A stretch of 64,000 bases of DNA from Rhea pennata (Eukaryota > Chordata > Aves > Rheiformes > Rheidae). Below are positions 56,675 through 64,000 of this stretch, in pieces. Position 1 is the first letter of the stretch; each line of letters opens with the position of its first letter. Below the pieces are notes generated by a model. The model worked only from the letters and a program-made list of their open reading frames with translations. It ran no database searches and was not told where the DNA came from. The position numbers and the translations under genes were made by a program. Location of the stretch: the NCBI RefSeq assembly GCF_028389875.1, contig NC_084665.1:6015501-6079500 (forward strand), read 5' to 3'.

Positions 56675-57599
56675 CTGCAGTTGCCCTTGCCCAGCTTCCC
56701 TTACCTGTTAGCAGCATCACTCTCTAGTCCCCTCGTCCCACAAGGGTCAGCAGACCACAACGACCAACACGGGCCCCAGAAGTTCAAGGCATGGCCGAGA
56801 CAGTGCTGCACAAACTGCTGCCTCTGTTCGCTGCACATTAGTTTTTGGCCTTCCTACATTTTTTGTCAACAAAGGCATTAAGTGGTTTTAGAAAGGTCTA
56901 GCTGATAAAAACAGGTTTGCATTCACAATAATGCATTTGCTTGCTAGTAAGGAAATTCTGTTATCTTTATTAACATTTTTTGATACTGTGGCAAGCCAAG
57001 TACTTTACTTAGAGTTTTTTTTTCTTAATTAAAAGAATTGCAGAAGCCAGGATTTCAATAAAAGTTATGATCAAAAGGGCTAGAGTTCAAAAGCGCTGTC
57101 TTGTTTTGTGGACTGAAGCCCAACTATTGAGTGAAATGGGATTAAAATAAAGAGTAACTTATTTCTCCACTTACTAAATAGGATGTGTGAAATGCTGAAT
57201 CAAAGAAATTTGTCATAAGATTTTCTTCAGAAATTAATATGGCCACTTTCTTACAGACTTTTTACTTCCTCGTGGCTAAGCAATAAATAACAAATTCATT
57301 ACTACTAGATGCCACTTTCCCTGCCGTTTCACAGAACATTTTGCAGCCAAGCAAATCTGCTTCCTCTGTTAACCGGAAAAATATTATGTATCTATTACAC
57401 ATGTAATTAAGCGCATCACAGAAGGCTGGTAAATAAAGACTCTGCAATCATTACTTTAAACCTCTAAATATTTTAGGGCAGCTTGGAAGGAAAAACCAGA
57501 GGCGAACACCTCCCAAACGATACAATCTTCTCCCGTAAGGTCCTGGAGGACCACCGCGTGCAGCACCGAGCAGTTACTCCGCACAGGAGGCCAGAAATA

Positions 57600-58900
57600 A
57601 CCTGCAGGTTGAATCCGGCCCACGTGCCGCGAGCTGAACCGCCCCCGTCTACGTGCGGTACCCGCGGGAACTCGAGAACGAGCCAGAATGCCCGCAGCCA
57701 CCCCAGCGGGTGCTGCTGCACCCCGCGGCCGCCGGGCACCCAGAGCAGGGCCGCGGGGCCGCCAACGCCGCCTGCCGGGGCCGCGACGCCGAGGTCGGCC
57801 GCTGCGCATCTCCCTCCGAGTCTCGAGCGGGAAAAAGCACTGAAACACAGAGACTAAGAACCCGCCTTTGAGGGCTTTCAGGTGTAATTATGCATTTTGG
57901 AAGAAACACAGCTAGCTGAAGCCATGCGGGTTATGAGCCAGTCACCTGCTTTTCCTTAAACAGAATTATCGCAGCCAACAGTACATACAAAAACACTTTT
58001 GATTTTTATTCTAAACTCACTGAAATCGCTGGAGGCTTTGCTCACCTCCAAGCAGCAGGATTAGGGTTAAATCAGTGATGTATTAACACCAGATAATATC
58101 TTAGCAACAACTTACAACGCAAGCACATCAGGCTGGAAACAGAACAGCCAGCTGGGGGTAAATAAAGCAGCGGCAGAGAAAGGCGCCCGGCGCCGCGCGG
58201 TGCAACGCGCCGTCACCGAGGGCTCGCGCCAGAGGAGAGCGAACGTGCCGGCGACGCCTCTTCCCCGGCGGGACACCACGGCCGCGGGGACTCCGCGGCT
58301 CAGCTCCCGGGGACACAACGCCAGCGGCAGAGCAAAGCTCTGCTTCAGCAACCTTTTTTTTTTTTTTTTCCACGTTTGCTCACAGCTATTAAAACGTTGC
58401 TTACCTAGAGTAAACGGAAAGGTTACGGACGTGCTCAGGTATGACCTGTTTCAAGCGGCGTGAGTTAAGACTGAAAAAAAATACCTTTGCATTTTCCCAG
58501 AAATTTGTACTTTCTCAAAATTTGCTGATTACGTTTACATATTTTCCAGTAAAATACTGCAGAGACCACCCTATAAGTAATACCCCAAATCACACCCAAG
58601 GCGCTGGTGCCCGCTTTGGCTCGGGGACGGTGCCTAGCAGAGAGCCGTGACGCTTTCCCGAGGCGAGCCAGGGTTTCGGCACGCGTCGCGATGCAGCTCA
58701 GCCTCCCGGCCCGGCGCGCGTCTTCCCCACCTGGCCGCCGCCGCCGCGGCTCGAGGGCTGCGGCGCCGCGGGGAGGCAAGGCAGCAGCACCGGGGCTGCC
58801 GGCGCGGGAGCTCCTGCAAGGAGCTCGCGGGAACCTGGCAAGCGGCCTTAGCTGCCAAGAGGTATTCAGCCACCAGCGGCTTAGGAAAACCAACCGACCA
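57600..58900. promoter_or_regulatory. Cluster of GC/CpG-rich patches in the COMMD1 intron
   Basis: Three CpG-rich patches (about 57.6-57.85, 58.15-58.33 and 58.6-58.85 kb) separated by AT-rich DNA. They could be intronic CpG islands with regulatory or alternative-promoter activity. The ORFs within (up to 256 codons) are compositional and lack domains. Confidence 0.3.
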
Positions 58901-59415
58901 ACCGAGCCCCGAAGTCCCCATCCTAAAAAATCCCAGGGCAGAAAGAAACAAACCCAACCTAACTCCACCCAACCCAACCCAAAATCCTAATTGGAAATTA
59001 GATGCTTTTAAAAACAACACAAGGACACGGGACACATTTGCATTGGAAAAGGCGCATTTTAAAGCAATTTTTGCAACGGTGCCTCCCAGGCATCCCGCAG
59101 ATGCCTCGTTATGCTCACTAAGGTGGGAATTTGCTCCTGTACCGTCAGAGGGCAGGAGACGAATAGGGAACCCCTGGTACGGTCTCCCGAGCGTTATTAT
59201 TACTCTCCACGGCGGGCGTCTCCTCGACGCGCGGCGCACACTTTGCAGACGTGACTCGCCCCAGCACCTGCTGCTGGGAGGCCCCGAAGAGCTGCCCAGC
59301 TGCAGGCGTTGGGTTTTGCTCTGTTACGTCTCCTCGGACTCGGGGTTTAGCCACAAAGCTGTCCCAGCACCCCTCTGCCACGCACACGTCTCCGGGAGTT
59401 GCTCCAGGAGAACAT

Positions 59416-59480
59416 AATATAAATAAATATAGTAAAATATAATATTAATATAATGATATAAATATAATAAAATATAAAAC
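59416..59480 (+). repeat. AT-rich low-complexity tract
   Basis: About 65 bases made almost wholly of A and T with repeated ATATAA and AATATAAT words, next to GC-rich sequence. Low-complexity, probably length-variable. Confidence 0.85.
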
Positions 59481-60099
59481 GAGCTACATGTGGTCTTCCT
59501 GCAGAGCAGCAGAGGGGAAGGTCGTTCCTAGCATAGAGAGCTTTGTCATTGCGCTAAATTTGCTTTTCCAAGGAATGGTTGTTCATAGCATTCTTGGTAG
59601 GACTGGGGAGGAGGGAGACAGAAACGACCTACGTAAATTGTGCTAAAAAAAAAAGAAAAAAAAAAAAGAAACAGAGAGAAAGAGAGAATGCTTAAGTTTC
59701 CATGACAATCTTCTATAACGTACACAAAGATGACCCCAAAAGAAGCAAGATACTGGCTTTGAGCTCATTTTTTTGTACTTCAAGAAGCAAAGTCATACCA
59801 CATTGAACTGGATGATTCATGCTGAGTGGAAATATTTCTTGTTAGATGTTTACGAGAGTGATTTATTTTTGCTGCTTAAATCCTCCGATTAGGAACACCT
59901 GACAAGCGGTAAAAAGAGAAAAACCCTAGGCTGCCACAAACCAATGCAGCGTGATAAAACGCAAGATGTTGCACTGAACCCTCTAGCACATGGCATCAGT
60001 CGTGATCCCACTGCAAACTTCAGAAGATATTTTTAGATCCATTAATATTCTGCAAGGTACACCAGGGCTAAAAAGATTATGACAGCAAAGTCCAGATAA

Positions 60100-60480
60100 T
60101 TCCAGTAAAAACGGAATGGATGGCAATACATTGATTTGATATAACCACATTTTCTGACAACACTAAACTCATTATTTTTAATTAAATTCAGAGCTATTTT
60201 TGCAGCGAACGTATAACTCTGACCTTCAAAAACTCTAGGGTAAAGTGCAGTTCATTTCCATAATACTCTATAAAAGACAGCACATAAAATGGAGCATTAA
60301 CATTCGTAATTGAAAGTGCCTTCTAATTCTTCTACATTATTTTGGTATTACATGAACCATGAATCTCTTAAGCTAATGATTACTGAATCAACACACACAC
60401 AAAATTTAACCCTCTTTCATTTTTTTTAATTCTTTTAATGTAACATCAAGCCTATAATATCACGGATTAAGTAGAAAGGA
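60100..60480. promoter_or_regulatory. Candidate conserved non-coding block C
   Basis: Non-repetitive AT-rich sequence dense in homeobox-type words (TTTTTAATTAAATT, CATTAACATTCGTAATTG, CTAATGATTACTGAATC) with no coding potential. It resembles conserved enhancer sequence inside the COMMD1 intron. Inference from texture only. Confidence 0.25.
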
Positions 60481-61089
60481 TTGTAGAAATTGGAATAATT
60501 CCAGGGGCAAAAGACAAGTTCTCCACTTTATAGTGCATGGTGAATTTAATTTTATTGCTTTTATGTTATCAGCTTACTGAAAATACTCCATCTATTATTT
60601 TGAACCTCAAATGAAAGATGATTATTTATGGATGCAGAGATGCACATGCTTTAACCTGCTGCTGCTCATGCCTGTTCAGATGCCCACTGGTTTCTGGAGT
60701 TTTCTTAGCAGAAATTGTTACAGGAAAAAAATGCCACAAAATGTATTTCTATCAGTAAAACTAATTAGAAGGAAGTGCACACTGAAGTTCTTATGCATTT
60801 CATGCAACAAAAAGTAGGCAAAGAAACAATTTAATCATTTGATGCAAGGTTTATATACTTTATATTTGGGGATGCTGTTTTAAAACTCTTACGTTACTCT
60901 GTATTGGTTCCCGTAAGCCTTTCACCTTACTTTCCTTTCGTTTTTTTAAACAAATCTTTTTCATTTTTATCTTTTGCCCTCTCTGAACTTTCAACCTCAC
61001 ATAACCCCCACACCCCTCTAACAGAACAAGCATCCTGCCCTACGTACTCTCCCCCTACGCACTTTTGTAAGGGCACTTCTGCACCCCTC

Positions 61090-61530
61090 CACCTAAAAAC
61101 ACCCTCCGACGCCGCGTGACGCTGACCTCGGGAACGAGCGGGCCGTGCGGCTCCGACAGCTCGGCGCCCTGCGTCGGGGCCCAGCGAGCTCGTAGCTCTT
61201 CCCGCTGGCGAAGCACGGCTCAGCCCTACCTGCTGCCCCGCGGGCGCTGCCAGGACGCTGCTCGCTCGTCACCGATTCGGACCCCCGGCGCGTCCGGGCG
61301 CTTCGCGCAGGGCGCGCAGCAGCCGTCCCGGCGCGGAGACGGCCCAGCAGCCCGGCGCGGGGCCTGCGCGCGGCGGCGGCCGGGCAGAAAAGCGCGGGCT
61401 CTGTAAAAGCCACCGTCCCGCGCTCCCGCCTCCAAGGGCGCTAGCGCAACTCGGAAAAGCGCTCCCGCGCGGGCCGCCCGGACGCAAACTCAATTCTCGC
61501 TTACCGAGGGCTCTGCGCAAGGCGTTATCT
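61090..61530. promoter_or_regulatory. CpG island in the COMMD1 intron
   Basis: A compact 440-base block with very high CpG content bounded by AT-rich DNA on the left. ORFs on both strands are open, as expected from composition, without recognisable domains and without match to COMMD1 exon 1. It could be an orphan CpG island or the promoter of a non-coding RNA. Confidence 0.4.
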
Positions 61531-62439
61531 GTAACTTCTTACGTGAATGTTACTTGCTAAGCTTGCTTACCTGGTTCCTCCGGACCTATTTTACGATGTT
61601 TTCAAAGAGCAGACACGGTTACTACGTGAAAGCTCTCCCAAATCTGCCGAGGTCATGAGCCAGCGGGGAGCTGGAGGCTGCAACGCCCTCTGCGGCACCC
61701 GCTCCCCTGAGGAGCATCGGATGTTTTCAAGCGTATAGTATGCCCGCTGTTTTGGCCTCCTATCTGTAACTAATTCAAAGTTCAAGTCTTCCTGCAGAAG
61801 TAACTGATTATAAAAGTGACTTTCATGGAGAATTCCTAGTCGTTTCTCCAACTCTAGAGTGAACCAGATTCATCAGTGTGGCATGATTAAAATGCATTCG
61901 TAGGAACTGCTTGCAAGCACCTTGGCGCATTTGTCCCCATCCCAAATGCCAATACCGAAAAGCAACATTAAGGTGGCAAAGCCAAACGTCCTCATGCTGG
62001 GAAAGCTGCAGCCCTGCTCCTCCTTCACTGCACGGGCTGAGTATAAACCGGGTTTCTTACGAACAGTTCAGCAGCGGCCTCAGCACATCATCCAAGTGTT
62101 TCACGTCCATTAGTAATTTTACCTTGACAACCGTTTTATGAGGCTAGAAGATGAATCGGTTTCATTTCACCACTTGGTAAACAGAAGCAAAGAGGTGTTG
62201 AAACCCAAACTGTCAGGTGTATCCACAGGCTGAGATACCTGCTCCCTCGTTCTTCAAAAAAAAGGTCGTGTTTTCAATAGCGCTTTGTAGCATTTTGACA
62301 CAGCTCTGATCAGCTTTACTCCGAAGCACCCGGCCTCTTTGGAGACGCACGCGCTTCTGCCTCAGGCGCTCAGAAAAGAGGGAACATCAGGTTGGAAAAC
62401 GATTTTGAAAAATCTCAGCTGTAGCCAAATTTCACCGAG

Positions 62440-63300
62440 CCTCACATAGGAGCTCCGTGGATCGAAATAAGGCAGGGGACAGCGTTCAACTGCGCGCGGG
62501 AGGCTGCCTTCGACTTCCGGCAACCCCCTGTGCCCCACCACGGGGAACCCGCTCGCCAGCCTAACCCAGAGCTCGGGAGCTCCAGCACCCATGGGCGACA
62601 GCCCGCCCAGGCCAGGGAAAGCCTTCTTCCGAGGCGGCGTTTCAACTCGAGAACACGCTCGGCTGGGGCAAAATCCTCCAGGAATCGAGCTGCCAGACAA
62701 CATCTCCATCAAGAATGCACAAATCAGATTTTCAGAGGTTCCTAGCGCGTTTAAGATTTATTTATTTTTTTAAAATCAGAGCACGAAGAGGCACATCCCT
62801 GACGTTGCTGTACGTTACTATTTCCGAGCTTTTCGCCCCCCAAAGCACGAGTGCACCGGTACTTCTTATATGAAAACAAATTTCAGAAAAAGCAGGCCGA
62901 GCATTTTATCTTCCTAGTCCTGATCACGAAAACGCGAAACCATTTCCGGGGCGCGTTTCCCTAGGCTTCAGCCTGGCAGGGCAAATCTGGACCGTGTGAA
63001 GTCCGTCAAAGCTCAAGGCCGCTAAACGCAGGGTTGGGTAACCGCAGCTAACGGCCCCGCGGCCGCCTGCGCTTCTCCAGGCACGACGGAGCCGTGTCGC
63101 GGGCGGGAGTGGCAGGTCAGCGAGAGAGAGAGATTTCCGCGTCTAAATCGATTAAAAAGACAAACCGGGGGAGCGGCCCCGCCGACTCCCCCCCGCCCCG
63201 ACACGCGCCCGCTCTGCGCAGAAAGCGCACCGAGACGGCGTGTGCGTTTTCCCTGAATGCAAGCAGCTTTAAAAGCACGTTTGAATTTAAGAGTCCTTTC
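62440..63300. other. Moderately GC-rich intronic sequence
   Basis: GC-rich relative to its flanks with scattered CpGs, a (GA)5 tract near 63,120 and no recognisable gene. Nothing beyond composition is seen from here to the window end. Confidence 0.3.
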
Positions 63301-64000
63301 AAACCCTGAAACGGCGAGCGGGGTGTTTAATCTTTACGAGAGGCATTTTTTTTCTCCTACTGCCTGACCAGCTTGTGAGGTGAGAAAGCGTAAAAAAAAT
63401 AACTTGCTTTGTTTGCTTAATCAGCTGGTAACTCCCTGCTCCCTCCGGTAGGCAGCTCTGCCGGGGTCTCCAGCCCAGGCATGACGCAGAGGAACAGGCA
63501 AACCAACAGGAAATGAAAAAAAGTCAAAATCACCAGCTGAGAACCCGAGCTGGCTTCTAACTATTCTACACACGTTCTCCCACCGTGTCTCGCTGTTCTT
63601 CCTCCTTTAGCGGAAAGCCTTTGGGGATCCTATGCAACTGCAGCGTCTGCCGTACGCCTCTGATCCCAAGTCTGGTGAAATCTTAGGGAAAACGGAGGCT
63701 CAGATATTCTGTTTCAAATATGCATTCATCTTGCTCCATCTGAGCGCCCCAGCACACGTCTACAGGTATCTCGCAGGATTTAAGCTGTTTTAAAAGAAAA
63801 ATAAATACGGTGATACCTATAAGCTTCACTAAACTTCTGCAGAGAAGCCTATAAAGGCGGCATCAAAAAAAGCCTTACTGAAGTAAGGTATCACTGCAAG
63901 GTTTGCACCAACGCGTGTATTCAAAAGCTACAGGAACAGGCGCCATTTCTGGCGGAGCGTCGGCTTCTCGTGTCACTGCTCAACGCCGTTTCCCCGGCTC

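Larger units (their letters stand above)
52531..56720 (-). mobile_element. Near-full-length CR1 LINE (avian type), inactivated
   Basis: About 4.2 kb of a CR1 non-LTR retrotransposon on the minus strand. Its 3' end (plus-strand start ATCACAGAATCAGTAAGG, GTTGGAACGGAC, ATCATCTAGTCCAACCCC) is the hallmark avian CR1 tail with the ATTCTGTG-type end. Both ORFs are recognisable: ORF1 with Cys motifs and an esterase end, ORF2 with endonuclease and reverse transcriptase. Most genomic CR1 copies are short 3' fragments, so this length is uncommon. Several frameshifts and a lost catalytic residue show it cannot move by itself. The 5' boundary (56.70-56.80 kb) is approximate and no target-site duplication is evident, as usual for CR1. 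Confidence 0.95.
47626..64000 (-). other. COMMD1: COMMD1 last intron (to window edge)
   Basis: No COMMD1 exon 2 was found between the exon-3 acceptor and the right edge, so this whole stretch is read as intron. It contains the CR1 element, (T)20 at 49,131-49,150, a T-run at 58,351-58,370, an AT-rich tract near 59.42-59.48 kb, a candidate conserved block near 60.1-60.5 kb, and GC-rich islands at 57.6-58.9, 61.1-61.5 and 62.4-63.3 kb. A nested gene is possible but none is recognised. Confidence 0.6.

Noticed and set aside
58647-59417. 256-codon plus-strand ORF in the COMMD1 intron
   Set aside because: It spans a GC-rich patch and low-complexity CCCAACC repeats, with no domain and no match to COMMD1.
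1-64000. CRISPR arrays, operons, phage or endogenous viral genes
   Set aside because: No regularly spaced repeats, no prokaryotic gene organisation, and no retroviral gag/pol/env-like sequence or paired LTRs were seen; the only reverse transcriptase is the CR1 ORF2.

Overview
This window is vertebrate nuclear DNA, most likely from a bird. It has long introns and CpG-island promoters. It carries a nearly complete CR1 LINE with the avian-type 3' end, and gene content matching the conserved COMMD1 - B3GNT2 block (human 2p15). There is no bacterial-style gene density, and almost all ORFs longer than 60 codons are chance ORFs in GC-rich or repeat sequence.

Layout, left to right. (1) 306-8569, minus strand: the 5' ten exons of a large secreted or membrane protein. 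I rebuilt them by chaining splice signals and reading frame: signal peptide, two CUB-like domains on tandemly duplicated exons each with a long linker, a SEA-like domain and a calcium-binding EGF. The gene runs off the left edge. I do not recognise it as a named gene. (2) 8.0-10.3 kb: the CpG-rich promoter region of that gene, then about 5 kb of intergenic DNA with nothing recognisable. (3) 15.24-17.72 kb, minus: last exon of B3GNT2, holding the whole 397-codon coding sequence plus a 3' UTR of about 1.3 kb. A 16.2-kb AT-rich intron follows, then a CpG island at 33.2-35.0 kb with the probable non-coding exon 1. (4) 35.0-47.5 kb: intergenic, with candidate conserved non-coding blocks and relic transposons. 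(5) 47,518-47,625, minus: terminal coding exon of COMMD1, the last 35 codons, with a poly(A) signal only 11 bases after the stop. (6) 47.6-64 kb: the last COMMD1 intron, containing the 4.2-kb CR1 element (52.53-56.7 kb, minus) and several short GC-rich islands.

The recognisable genes all lie on the minus strand, in the order COMMD1, B3GNT2, CUB/SEA/EGF gene. They look like independent transcription units: COMMD1 acts in copper/NF-kB/endosomal trafficking, B3GNT2 in Golgi poly-N-acetyllactosamine synthesis, and the third is an extracellular modular protein. The most novel item is the third gene, because I know of no such gene beside mammalian B3GNT2. All exon joins are inferred from sequence signals; no transcript or alignment was available.
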